Assembly (NCBI GenBank): GCA_963930775.1
Contig: OZ005704.1
Coordinates: forward strand, 186,001 to 250,000
Length of the DNA: 64,000 nt
Origin: Cliona cf. orientalis
Lineage: Eukaryota > Porifera > Demospongiae > Clionaida > Clionaidae
Direction of reading: 5' to 3'
This document shows positions 48,701 to 60,063 of the stretch, in pieces (within the stretch, counting starts at the first letter, position 1; every line of letters starts with the position of its first letter). The notes under the pieces are model-generated. The model was not told the origin of the DNA, made no database searches, and saw only the letters and a list, made by a program, of their open reading frames with translations. The translations under genes and the position numbers were made by a program.

Positions 48701-51003
48701 TCAACATTCATTCATCCATGCACATGTACATGTACATGCACACACACACCCCTCATACACCCCATTATACAATTGCACATGTGTACGCCATGTACATGTA
48801 ATGGTATGCACACCTTCACATGCTTATCAATGGAATGTCAAACAGTTTCTGCAGCCTCAAGGCCGGCCCAACAGCGTGGTACACCACATGACCAATGTCA
48901 CACACGCCTAGGGCCACCAGGTTCATGTTTATTCTTACCAGGTGGTACCACCAAAAGATAAGAAGATTCACACTCCACGAGGCATTCACTGTTATGTAAG
49001 GCGAAAAAGCACACAGCCCATGACTTTGGCTTTGGCCATTACATTTTATCACATGGTTTTTACAGCCAGCAGATTCTCACCCAGTAGAGCTAATCATGGA
49101 GATAAAGGTAGCAATGAATGGCCGTATATGGAACCCTCCCCCAGGCAAGGAGAGAGCAAACACAGCCAAGGTCAACCTGTAGCACGATAATCATGACCAG
49201 CAAATATTGTCTGACCACATTTCTCAGGTGCTTGGGACATAACATGATAATTCTTATGATAGGATGGATCCTGGGAAATACGTGATTTCATATGGTAAAG
49301 GGTGACCCCCAGTACTTGCTGCGGTGCATACACCATTTTTAAAGTGCTGGTCGCATAATTTTTTATCGTGGCAATGAATAATACATTAAGAAATCGCACA
49401 AATTTTTTGAGGCCCATTTTGACTGATTCACATAATTTTTGTCATGCAGCATACTATTATCACTTTATGGTACCACAATTTACCCTTTTTCGCAATCAGC
49501 ACAGGCTTACCTTCAGCACAGGAGGGTTTTGTGCATGCTGGGAGGCCAGCTGTAGGGTGGCATCAAACAGCTCCGTGAATGGCGCAGCAAACGTGTCAAG
49601 GACGATCTTAATCTCCTTCCAGAGCTCTTGGGACTTGAACTCGTGGCGGTACCTCTTGGTGAGGGAGTGAGCAGTGCGGAGGACACCGTTGATCTGGTGG
49701 AAGTCACCACTCTTGAAGTGGTCCACCATCTCCTTGAGGAGACCCTCCCACTTGGTGGGAAAATCCTCACGACCTGAGAGTTAATAATATTAATAAACTT
49801 ATGCATTATTGCTCATTTGTATGAGAATTGGTTAGCATAATTACCGTACTTAATCTAATACTACAAATGGAAAAAAAAAATAATTTCAATTTTGAAAAAC
49901 GTGCGTTTTTCTGGTAAAGGTCGTCAATCGCTACATATATAAACGTTATGAGAATTCATAAAATGCTAATTTATTACGTTAAATTGGATTATGCGTTGTA
50001 TTCGATTAACTATGGTAAACACATGCAGTAGTAGCCTCACATTCCTAGGCCTCATTTCACTATGTACTGCATACGTTGAAATTAAAATTAAAATTTTAGA
50101 TCAGGGGGGGGGACAAGACTAACATATGAGTACGAGTGTATTTGGGGTGTATTTGCAATATTATGTATGTGGGGTGTTACATACCGATAATTGTGATGGC
50201 ATCGCTGAGCTGCCTCTGTAGGGACTCTGGGGTCCGCAGCATCAAACCAACAATGTTCTTCTTGATCAGTTCACGGTCAGTCTCCGATATCTACATGTAG
50301 GTACACATGTATAGATGGATTCCGCAAATCGATTATCCAGCGGCGCTAATTAGCTAAGCGGCCGAAGTCGACGTTTTACGCCTACTGCCGTTCTCAGGCT
50401 TGTAAGAATCGTCTTGGATACCAAGACCGACTGCTTGGAGCTTCTCTTTGTATCGATTCTTCGCTTTATTGCTCAGACCTTCGAAATAGTCGCTCGTTTT
50501 CGAAAAAAACTTGACACGTTTCAATACAACAATATGCAGCATTGGCCTTTTTGCCTACAAAGGGTGTGGCAGTAGGCGTGGTACGTCGACTTCTGCCGCT
50601 TAGCTAATTAGCACCGCGGGATAATCGATTTGCGGAATCCCTCTATATGCAACAAGAAGACAAATTTACATCAAGGGCTTGTTCATATAACATTGAGTGG
50701 GGGCATATGGTACAGGGTCGTCAATGCCACAAACCACATGTGCTGCCTCACCTTATTGGGCTTGTCTTCGACAATTCTCCAGTTTCTCTTGACAAAATTC
50801 TTAAAGTTGATACTTGCAGCGAGCCGTATGTGCATCTCGACCTGCTCGCTGTCCGTGAGCTGCAGCAGCAGCGCGGCGTAGTTTTGCGTGCCCTCCACGG
50901 ACATGAGATAGTCTTCGGCGGGCTTCCGAATCTCGTACTTGTCAGAGAGAGTCTGCGTGAGATAGCCAGCCAGCGCTTGAAGGTTCTCCGGTGTAGCCTC
51001 CAT
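45708..51003 (-). CDS. CSE1L: Exportin-2 (CSE1L/CAS), importin-alpha re-exporter
   Basis: A nuclear transport receptor that returns importin-alpha to the cytoplasm with Ran-GTP; 972 residues against 971 in human. Exons: 50752-51003, 50185-50290, 49511-49773 and 45708-48005, the last holding 766 codons including the stop. The protein is HEAT repeats throughout. Conserved blocks include RNWRIVEDKPNK and KKNIVGLML in the importin-beta-like N-terminus, GVLRTAHSLTKRYRHEFKS, TDDDEEAGHLE, RRDLEGSDVGTRRHSA, KPHFNHYLFESICC, WERTGNIPALVRLLQAF, GVFQKLIASKSNDHEGFYL, LFELPEDDSLPDDEHFI and DTPGYQTAFSQLIFAGTKEHDP. The start aligns with the human N-terminus. Introns 1 and 2 each hold a mobile element. Assignment is secure. 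Confidence 0.97.
48006..49510 (-). other. CSE1L intron 3 (1.5 kb)
   Basis: No exon seen. It contains ACATGTACATGTACATG-type short repeats around 48720-48805 and CA-rich stretches, but no clear inverted-repeat element. It is the longest CSE1L intron by far. Confidence 0.55.
49844..50015. mobile_element. 172-bp inverted-repeat element in CSE1L intron 2
   Basis: Ends CCGTACTTAATCTAATACTA and TTGTATTCGATTAACTATGG, flanked by TA on each side. It is the same family as 29774-29948 in the opposite orientation: both contain AATAATTTCAATTTTGAAAA-type and CTGGTAAAGGTCGTCAAT-type blocks or their complements. Non-autonomous. Confidence 0.8.
50317..50640. mobile_element. 324-bp element with long inverted repeats and a captured coding fragment, in CSE1L intron 1
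   Basis: Arms of about 66 bp start GGATTCCGCAAATCGATTAT and end in the complement, ATAATCGATTTGCGGAATCC, with roughly 90% identity. They include CTAATTAGCTAAGCGGC and a GTCGAC. Between the arms, on the minus strand (50354-50542), an open frame reads DYFEGLSNKAKNRYKEKL and then QAVGLGIQDDSY. That composition looks like a real protein fragment and resembles N-termini of uncharacterised transposon-associated proteins of cnidarians and sponges as I recall them. Probably a deletion derivative of a larger DNA transposon. Confidence 0.7.
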
Positions 51004-51508
51004 CCTGTATTCGAGACTAGGGAGGAAGAGCAGGGGATTCTAATTAATACCCACCATCATACATGCATGTGAAAGCGCACACGAACTGACAGAGTGTTTG
51101 TATGTACAGAAGGAAGAGGTAGTATATCAAATAGGTGATAACTATTGTTAACGACTCACCGAAATTTTACTCTTGCTTCGAGATATCACAAGCCACGACT
51201 GAAGCAACCACTTCAGAACACATGGAAAAGAGCGGTTTGAACTGCACGCATGCGCAATGGATACAATAATATTACTCCGCCCATCGCGCGCGCCGTATAC
51301 ATAAGATTTCACATTACCAGGAATTATGATTTGTAGCCAGGACATGCAGGATAAGGTACACAAAAGAAAAAGGCAATAAATCATCAAAAATTAATTATAA
51401 TTTGAGGAGTAACATGCCTGTTACCATGTATTAATAATAAGTACAGAATTTTCCACTAGAAATAATAATTAGAAGATTGTCACTAGTTATCAGCAGCTGT
51501 GGACCTGT
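51004..51508. other. CSE1L promoter and RRBP1/kinectin 3' flank
   Basis: Head of CSE1L meets tail of the RRBP1/kinectin gene, both on the minus strand. A CGCATGCGCAA motif (NRF-1-like) lies at about 51247-51257, and CGCGCGCC near 51286. No further gene seen. Confidence 0.5.
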
Positions 51509-54500
51509 TCACACCTCACTCTCGGTCTGGTTAGGCTTACGAGTGGGGCTCAGGGATTGCTAGTGGAGGGAGGGCAGGAGGGAGAGAGGGGGAAGGGGGA
51601 GAGAAAATGAATAGAACATTACGAGGCTAGCTATTGCCGGACTCACAACTTTAGCATTGAGTTCCCTGTTCGAGTTCTTCATGATATCCACCATCTGCTG
51701 TGACTCCAGTAGCATCTTCCTCACACCATCCAGCTCTTCCTCAAGCTGACAAAAAACAGTCAACATCAACGACAGCACAACTGACAGTTGAACTAGACGT
51801 GTATATACCTGTTGATACTTTTTCTCCGATGTCTGTCTTTGTTCAGTCTCCGAGGCCACTTGTGCATTCAACTCTTGTAGCTTTTTCTCCCACTGTGTGA
51901 ATGAAAACAAGAGTGCACATTATACTCTTGAAACAACTTACAGTAGAGCATGTGATAAGTACACGGCTGACCCTTACCTCCTCAGCTGCCTGCTGTTGAG
52001 CTCTGTCTTTAGCTTCAGTCGCTTGGTCAAGAGAAAAGCGAAGATTTCCAACCTCCTAATGTGCACGTCAGTATATAGAGGAGGAATATAAACTCATGAG
52101 CATGAAATAAAGTAATAAGTAACTTGACTTACATCTTTGTAGCTGTCCCTCTCGCACTCGGTCTCCTTTAACCTTTCCTCGATTTCACTGAGCCGGCTCT
52201 CCACTGCGGTCGACTCTGCCTCCTACAAAATTAAAACCACATAATACCAGACAAAGTCACTTTTGTTCTTTTTCTACTTTTTCTACTCACCTCAAGCTGG
52301 TGCTGCAGTCTTGCTGATGTCTCTCGTTCATTTCTCAACTGTTCCTGTAGACCTCGGTTGGAAGCCTTCTCCTACAAGCCACAAGAAATCATCTTTTGTT
52401 CATCAAGAAAAAGCCAAGAAGCTTACTCTCTCTATCATGACATCCTTCTCCTTGGCAGCCTTTGTCTGCTTGACAACCTCACTCTGAAGCTTCTCAAGAA
52501 TGCTCCTCTGTAATTTGGATGATGTAATATGACGTAATCACACATCCTTCCTCGTACACAAATGGCTTACAGTTGTCTCCAGGGTCGTCCTGATCTGTTC
52601 CGCCTCCTCACGAGAAGTCCCCTGATCACTTTCATGAAGATTCTCTAACTCACTCTGAAGACTAGAAATCTAAAATTTTTTAAATTAGAAAATTTAATCA
52701 ATTTCTCCTTAGTTGGCATGGTCACCATTCAATACCTGGTCCTTGTAGCCCTGTAGCAGTTCCTCAACTTTGACCTCGAATTCGTCCATCCATTTTGAGG
52801 GTTCGCTAGCGTCGATCTTGATGGAGGGGAACAGCTGCTGGAGGAAGCTCTGTTGCTCCTCTCTCGCCTTCTCCACTGTCTCTGTCTTGATGGACTTGCA
52901 GCGCTTCTCTGTCTCAATGTGAGCAGCCTTTAGCTTCGCCTCGCAGGCCTTCTCTGCCGCAGCTGCCTCATCCTTGGCCTTCCAGCAGCTATCACGAAGA
53001 GCCTGGACAGAAAATAACATTAATTTTTATTCACCTTCTCTCCCCCTACCTCTTCTTCCCTTCCCCCAATCTCAATATATCTCTCCCCCCCTCCCCCTCT
53101 CTTATCACACATGGAACACTTACATTGTTTTTAATCTTGAGATCTTCCAGCTTCTTCTCAAGCTCCTTGACCTGTTGTTTGAGCTCGTCTCTCTCTCCTT
53201 CGACCTTGGAGAGCTCCTCATTGCCCTGGTCGGGAACGTCCACCGGCCCATTCCCAGTCCCGGTGCTGACGGCAGTGGAGGAGGAACGAAGACTCTCCAA
53301 CTCAATCTGTAGCTCCTAATATGGAAACAGACAGTAATATTACAAAGGAACCTCCAGCGTATCTACGGAAGTGCTGAGTCAGCATAATCTGAATCTAGCG
53401 ATATAGTTTTACTATATAAGGGATATATACAACACTTGTCATGCAAACCTCGCATATTTGTAGATATAATACTATTACATATCTTAACTGGCGTAATAGT
53501 GAGCCAATCTGAACCACCTTCCGGCAAATTATAACGCCACCCAAACTATGACTCCATGTTACACCATGTTTCCGACACTGAACTTTCCCCCTTCAGCCAA
53601 GGCAGACAAACTTAATTGATCAAAGTTCACTCAATCATAGAAAAATTAGGAGTTCTCAAAGTTGACACCACATGCAACGGCTATCCTAACCTTACCTTCT
53701 TTGATCCTCTCTCTTGCTGCAGCTGCTCACTGACCGCCTTCAGCTGACTCTCGAGGCCAGAACACTTCTCCACTTGCACTCGAAGGTCGTCCAGCTCTCT
53801 ATCCTTGTCTCCATGGCTACCCTCGAGGTGAGTTATGGTCCCCTGGAGCTGTTCCTTCTCTAGCTGGTGCTGGGAGCTGAGCTCCTTCTGAACTCTCGCC
53901 ACTTCTTCTGCGTTCTTTCTCTCTAGTTCAGCACGGAGAGCCTCGCTGTTGGCCTGGAGGGAGGAGTCGCTGTTCTGTCGGAGTTTGTCGAGCTCGGCAC
54001 GAAGGTTGGTGTTGTCTGCCTCAAGGGAGGTGGCCTTCTGCTTGAGAGTGTCTCTCTCTTCACGCAGAGGGTCAAGGACCTGAACCTCTCCTTGGAGGCT
54101 GGACTGATCACGGCTCATCTGCTCAAGGGAGCTCTACAAGAGAAACAAAGATGACCACACTAACAGCAACTGTATACCAAAATTAAGAGTACACATTTCT
54201 ACATGAAAATGGGACATTATTTAAATTTTGGTAAATTGGCCAAAATGGCATACTCTCCCCCCCCCTCCTCCTACCCCTGAAATAAATCCTGTAAGCAGAT
54301 CCCCGGTCGGTACCTGTAGCTGTGAGTTCTCATGTTTGAGCGTGTCAATGCAGCCCTCCAGCTCGGCAATTTTCTCCTTCATCTTTGGTTCGTTGGAGCG
54401 AGATGACCTAGCCGCCTGGAGGTCAGCCTTCAGCGTCGAGTTGGTGTCCTCCAGCTCCTTCATCTGTTTCTTCATAGACTCCAGAGCTGCCTTCTGGCTC

Positions 54501-57500
54501 GAAGTAACAGTCTCCCTGGGATACAACATACATAACCATTGTACCGTCTGTGGAATTTTTTGCTAATGAGAGCAAATGGAAAAATTGGCCAAAATTTTCA
54601 CGTATACAGCATCTAATTAGCCTATTAGTGGCGACTCACAATACAAACCTTTTTTACTACCACAATTTACTCCACTATGAACATGTGCCGAGTTGTTTCT
54701 CAAAATCAACAAATACCAACCACCACAGACCGACATACATACATACATCATGCTGAGAGTGACCAGTAGCTTACGTTGAATCCAGGGATTTCTTGAGCAT
54801 GGTGTTCTGTTCTTGTAGCTTCTCGATTGTCTCGGCCGAAGACTGAGCCTTCGTCTGCTTCAGCTCTTCCTCTAGACCGGAAATCTTGGTCCGAGCAATC
54901 ACGAGGTCATTGTTCTGTGACAGTGGACAAAAGGTAATGCCTACATCGGCAGTTCTTACGAGATAAGTTACCAGTAACGTTATCTTTCCCTGGAGAGTGT
55001 GGTCCACAGACTGGTGACGCATCTTCTCGTTCTGAATCTCAGCCCTCAGCTCCTTGATCTTGTTGCTGTGAGCAAGCACAGTCTTTTGAGCTGTGGGGAA
55101 AAAGTAACAAATTAATGGGAGCCATACACTACAACAAGAAGCTAAAGAGCTTAAAAAATAGGATGTTCTAGATGGTGTACGGGCATACCCCAAGGACAGT
55201 ATCTCACTGGAGAATGGCGGAGGACTGTCCTACGATGTAATGCCCATGTCACATGATACCCCCCATGCGTATAACCACCTCTGCACGAGGTCAAAGGTCA
55301 GATTCAGAGGTGGAAAGATCCATGGGGGTGCAAAACAAATGTTTAGTGTATCTCATCCCAACCAACATTCCTCTAGTACCAGGCACAGTGGCACAACCAA
55401 CCCAGGAGCCCCCCCCCCCCCCCCCCCTCTCTCTTACAGACCTACTCACCCTTACATATCATATTTCCCTCAACACACACACACACACACACACAGGAGC
55501 ACACCTGGGGTTTCCATGGCTACCTCACTGTCAACATAAACAGAAAGAAGCTTGACTCTGTACTGTATAGACTGAGCTAATTAGAATAGCAGGAAGTGGG
55601 AATTCCACTGCACCAAGGACAACCTCCATGTATGGTGATAGTGGAGGGCTTTGTTTGATATCAAGATCATGGCCTCTTTCAGGGAAAAGGGAAAGAGGAG
55701 AAGAAAAGAAGAGAGAGGGAGGAAGGAAGGGGGGTAGGGAGAGATAGAAAGAAGGGAGGTGGTGACAGCTTCTTTCAGTGAAAAGAGAGAGGAGAAAGAG
55801 ATAAGGGGGAGTAGGGAAGAGATGGAGGGAGGTAGTGAGTGTCCTAGGGGGTCAATATGAGAATGGATGAAACCATTACTGTTCCTTGCATTATTGATTG
55901 ATTCCCAAACAGTGCTCAACCACAGTTCATTCATACATTAACTAACGCATACCTGCCCTCATGCACTCACAGGTGTACGGACATACCTTCTTCAAACTTA
56001 TTCTGCAAGTCCTGGTTCTGTTTCTTGAGAGTTTTAACATTCTCAGGACGCATGCTAGCCTGTAGCAAACGACAACAACAAACAAATCATACGCAAACCA
56101 TAGCTAGCTAGCTACTAGCAGACAGCCATTAGCTATATAGTAGCCATGCTCCAAGAGTGCTAACTTGAGCTCACAGAAATGCTACAAATGTGCAATAATG
56201 AGGTGCTAATCGGAAAGGAGAGACAATAGGGTGAGAGGTGTAAATGAGATTGCGGTTGTCACCTACCGCCTGCCACTCTGCATTCGTGTTCATCTTCTCC
56301 AGAAGGACATCCATCAGCTGTTGGATGTCCTCATCAGAGAGAGAGCTCGAGATCACTATGTCCGAGATACGAGAAGCAGGCAGCGCCTCTACACCATCTG
56401 AATGGAGACAGAGAGACAGAGAGAGATAGGGAGACATAGAGAGAGAAATATTATACACGCTGTACTTGGCATCAATAACACAAAACAGTATACACAAACT
56501 TGAGTGCCTAAGTCTAAACAACTCTTACCGCAGACAACAATCGTTTGAGGCTAGCCATATCTCAATGCAAGTCTCAATACCATACTATAATAGCTATACA
56601 TGTACAGAGCATTCAATACTGATCTGATCAAACACATGTGCTATGTAGCCTACGCAGGGTCGTGTCTATAGGAGTGTAGAGAATGCAACAGGTGCACGTG
56701 AAACAAAGGATCAGCCTACTCTGGCTTGTCTAAGTACACAGTTCTCTACACGTTTCAATGACATTTTTCACAGGTAAAGGTGGGTATTAATTGGAAAAAT
56801 TTCCGCTCAAGACTACTCACCAAATGCAGTCAGTGGCTGCTTTGGTCGAACTTTGGACTTCTTGGCAGCTGGTTTCCCACCACCCGAGGGAGCGACAGTA
56901 TGAGGGTGTGGTTTCTTAGACTTGACTCCTCCCACTAGGGTGCCGGTGGAGGCCATCTCCTCCTCCTCTGGCTCCTCAAAGAGCGGCTGCACCGTGCGCT
57001 GGATCTGGAGCCAAACCAAAACAATGAAAGGAACTTAGAAACATTCGCAATACTCGCACTGCACATGTACAATACAACAATTACATTAGTACTAGTTAAA
57101 TATCCACTACTTGGTGACATTAAAATGCATACATATATTATACTATATAGCACGGGTTTCGATAATTTTCCAGCCGTACCTGTTGCTGGGCAAACACGGG
57201 AGATTGCTGCTGCTTGTTGGGGTGTGGGGTGGGAGGGCTGGTACGAGACGTCTTTCCCTCGTCCACCTTAGGAGGCGTGTCCAGGTGGAATCCGACCTTG
57301 CTTCGTGGTGACCTCTCAGGAGTGGCCTCCTTTGGAGCAGCTGCTACAGCAGCCATAGTATTGCTGCTGCTGCCAGACGAAGACGCTGCAGGAACCTTCA
57401 GGATGCTCTTACGAGGCGGCTGGCCATCGTCCTTAACGAGAGGGGTGTCCTCTTGAGACTCCTCCCCTCCTTGGTCGCCCCTCTTTGGACGGCGTGGCCT

Positions 57501-57731
57501 GCGTCCTTGTCCCTTCTTTGCGACGGCCCGAGGGCTGTTTCGGTACTCCTTCTCTCGGAGGACCTCATCCGCCTGCCTCGACGCTTGAGCCTTTGCCTCT
57601 TCAAAGCTTCTCTGGCGATTTGAACCGAGCCAGAAGACGACAGCAACCGTAGCTATGACAAAGACCACCCCGATGCTGACCGGGAGGAGAACGGTAACGA
57701 GATCAGTTGGAATCTCATCCATCACAGCCAT
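51509..57731 (-). CDS. Ribosome-binding protein 1 / kinectin family ER protein
   Basis: A protein of 986 residues from 18 exons: 57180-57731, 56821-57004, 56267-56397, 55987-56059, 54972-55090, 54775-54914, 54314-54515, 53696-54133, 53124-53315, 52736-53002, 52571-52669, 52427-52507, 52291-52371, 52133-52222, 51978-52055, 51809-51892, 51647-51745 and 51509-51559. One N-terminal membrane segment (about 9-35; VTVLLPVSIGVVFVIATVAV) anchors it in the ER, followed by a basic, Pro/Ser-rich cytosolic region. From about residue 310 on it is almost all coiled coil. Two blocks tie it to RRBP1 and kinectin: SSSLSDEDIQQLMDVLLEK (family: MxFSExEAxxxxxxLxEK) and FLQQLFPSIKIDASEPSKWM, with kinectin's VLKKLFPKV followed by a conserved W. 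It lacks the decapeptide repeats of mammalian RRBP1, so it may represent the single ancestor of the pair. Confidence 0.88.
55091..55986 (-). other. RRBP1/kinectin intron 4 (0.9 kb)
   Basis: No exon seen. It holds a 19-base C tract (55409-55427), a CA run (55473-55495) and a long purine-rich stretch on the plus strand (about 55680-55840), which is pyrimidine-rich in the transcript. Confidence 0.6.
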
Positions 57732-58435
57732 GGTGCGGTGTTAACTCACAAGGGGAGAGAGATGGCTGAATGGGAGAGAGAGAGAGGGAAAGGTCATGGA
57801 GTTCAATGAGGCGCATACACCACATCACTGTACTAACACGTGGCCAGTCAACTGCGCGCAAATGGACCTGCTACACAAAAATCGACATGGTTGGCCAACG
57901 TGCCATATCGCGGCCACTGTACGCGTACAGCAGCGCACTTATTGAAATCGATCGCTGCATCGCCTTCTACAACAATTGCTTGTTTACATAACACGGTGGC
58001 CATCCTACACTCGATCCAGGGCCCGAGGCCAGCTGACTACTTAATTTGAGCTGATGGCCGAACGCAAATCGCGCGCCTCCGATCATTAACTCACCTAAAT
58101 CCAGATATCCTAGCACAGAGCAGATCGGTTGTAAAAAATCGCGAGAGAACGTTCCGTGTCTTTAGGGCGATTCAGCGATGAAGGCAAACTCGACGACAAT
58201 GATGCTCCGCACAAAGGCCATGCAATGGAAATACACTGATTCCTGGATCCGGCCCACGGCAAACACAATATCACGTGCAAACTCCGTTTAATAACCAGGA
58301 ACCTCCCCTTTTAATACGCCAGTCAGCTGGTCCCAACAACCCGCCAAAATTCAAATGCTATGTTTTCAAAATAATATTGACCGATTTCAAACAAACTCAG
58401 AGAGAGTGCATTATGATAGTGCTAATAAATAATTT
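57732..58435. other. RRBP1/kinectin promoter and DNAJC17 3' flank
   Basis: Intergenic. It contains ACACGTGGCC near 57836, ATCACGTGCA near 58271 and a CCCGCCAAAATT motif near 58340 like the degenerate repeats of the HNRNPL intron. No gene seen. Confidence 0.5.
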
Positions 58436-59980
58436 TCAGCTTTCTTCTTGTGCTAACTGCTGAGCCAGTCTCTTCCTCTCCTCCGCCTGCCGTAGCCTCA
58501 TTAGAGTAATACTCTCATAGTCACTGTCTCTCTGCAAACTACCACTGCCACTGCTGCTGATATTATTGGCCGGAGTTCTAGTCGGTTGATAAAAGTCACT
58601 GAAATTTGGTAATCTTTGATGTTCTGCCGATTTAACGTGCGCTGCTTTTTCTTCTTGCACACTTCTTCTCTGAGGTTCACCACTCAGCCAGCTGAGGGAG
58701 AGGGGGTTGCCAGGGAGACCACACTCATGCACAGATCCAACCGCAGCTTGCTGGAGCAAAGATAATCAATGTAGTGTCTCATCCTAGGCTAGACACACAT
58801 GCGTTTCTTAGAGGGAGCTTACTGCGTCCGTGGCATGGTGGTAGGACACAATAGCCTTGCCTTTCTTTCTGGTGGAGATGAGAATGTGATGGATTGGGCC
58901 AAACTGAAACAAAAATTAATGGAAAATAATAGTATCCAATATCAGTCAATATCCAGTGATCATATTATACCTGAGAGAGAAGACGTTGTAATGTCTCTTC
59001 AGAATATCCTCCATTAGTCTGGTCTGACTTCTTAGCCTTCCAGGTCACCTTGAGAGTGGGTAGCTGATCTCCTTCCTCCTCCTCCTCCTCCTCTGCTTCT
59101 CTATCTATAAACAAAAGTACGCATCACATGACCTCTAGTACTCGTGAAGAGCTTCTTGTGAGATGACTACGATGTTGTCAACTGACCGTTGGTTGCTTTC
59201 CTCAGCTGCTGTCGTATAAGCTCCTCCTGCTCTTTGACCTTTCTGAACCCTTCCTCCCGTAGTCTCTCAATCTACGATTATGAAAAAATCACAAGTGTTA
59301 TAACTCACAATACCAATCTTGTCCATACATCTAAATTATATACAACGATCGTATGTACAAAATAATCATTGCATGTACCTCCTTCTGCATGCGTTTTGCC
59401 GCCTCTCTCTCGTCCTCCATATGCTGCACATGTTCACTCTCCTTGCTCTCCAACGCTATAATATTATTATTATACAGTGTTATATTTTCTGCAAATTACA
59501 AATTGTGTAGCTTACTCACATTCTTTCAGTTTCTTCCGCTTGGCGTCGAGTTCAGCGTGTCTGATCTTTGCTCGTTGCTTTGCCTTCAGCCATTGGTCAT
59601 AGGCAGCCTGTAGTGAGAGAGGCCACCAATCACTGCATGTCATATCATCGATACATCTAGCTATCATGCACAAGCTTCTTGCCTTGGCTGCAGGATCACT
59701 GAGCACATTGTAAGCCTTAGAGAGCCTTTGGAATCGTTCTGCAGCTGTGGGATCATCTGGGTTCTTGTCAGGGTGATATTTCAAAGCCTTCTTCCGATAA
59801 GCACTTGTGATCTGTAAATTTCAAACACATGCAGATATAAAGCTAGCTTTTTACAAAATATTTAGTTGTCTCTACCTCTTTATCTGTAGCTTGAAATTCG
59901 ATACCTAAGAATTTGTAGAGGTCCTCCACTCCCAGCTCGGAGAGAATGTCCTGTGGAGCTTTACTCTTGCCTTGAGCCAT
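58436..59980 (-). CDS. DNAJC17: DnaJ homolog subfamily C member 17
   Basis: A nuclear J-domain protein linked to spliceosomes; 337 residues from eight exons: 59876-59980, 59683-59811, 59520-59607, 59379-59455, 59187-59271, 58971-59104, 58823-58903 and 58436-58750. J domain about 18-85: [32 protein letters not shown] (HPD intact) and [15 protein letters not shown]. Then [14 protein letters not shown] and a Glu/Arg-rich helix ([20 protein letters not shown]), and an RRM about 180-250 ([40 protein letters not shown]). The C-terminus [17 protein letters not shown] matches human ERDYESLVMMRMRQAAE. Intron 2 begins with GC instead of GT (AAG|GCAAGA), needed to join AAK to AAYD as in the family. It is 75 bp and open in frame. 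The start lies 83 bp from divergent LSM1. Confidence 0.94.
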
Positions 59981-60063
59981 TTTTCGAACCGTCGAGGCTA
60001 CGATGATAGTGTGCGTTAAATAGAATTTTTTGGTGTTCTCTATTTGGAATAATAGCCTGCAGC

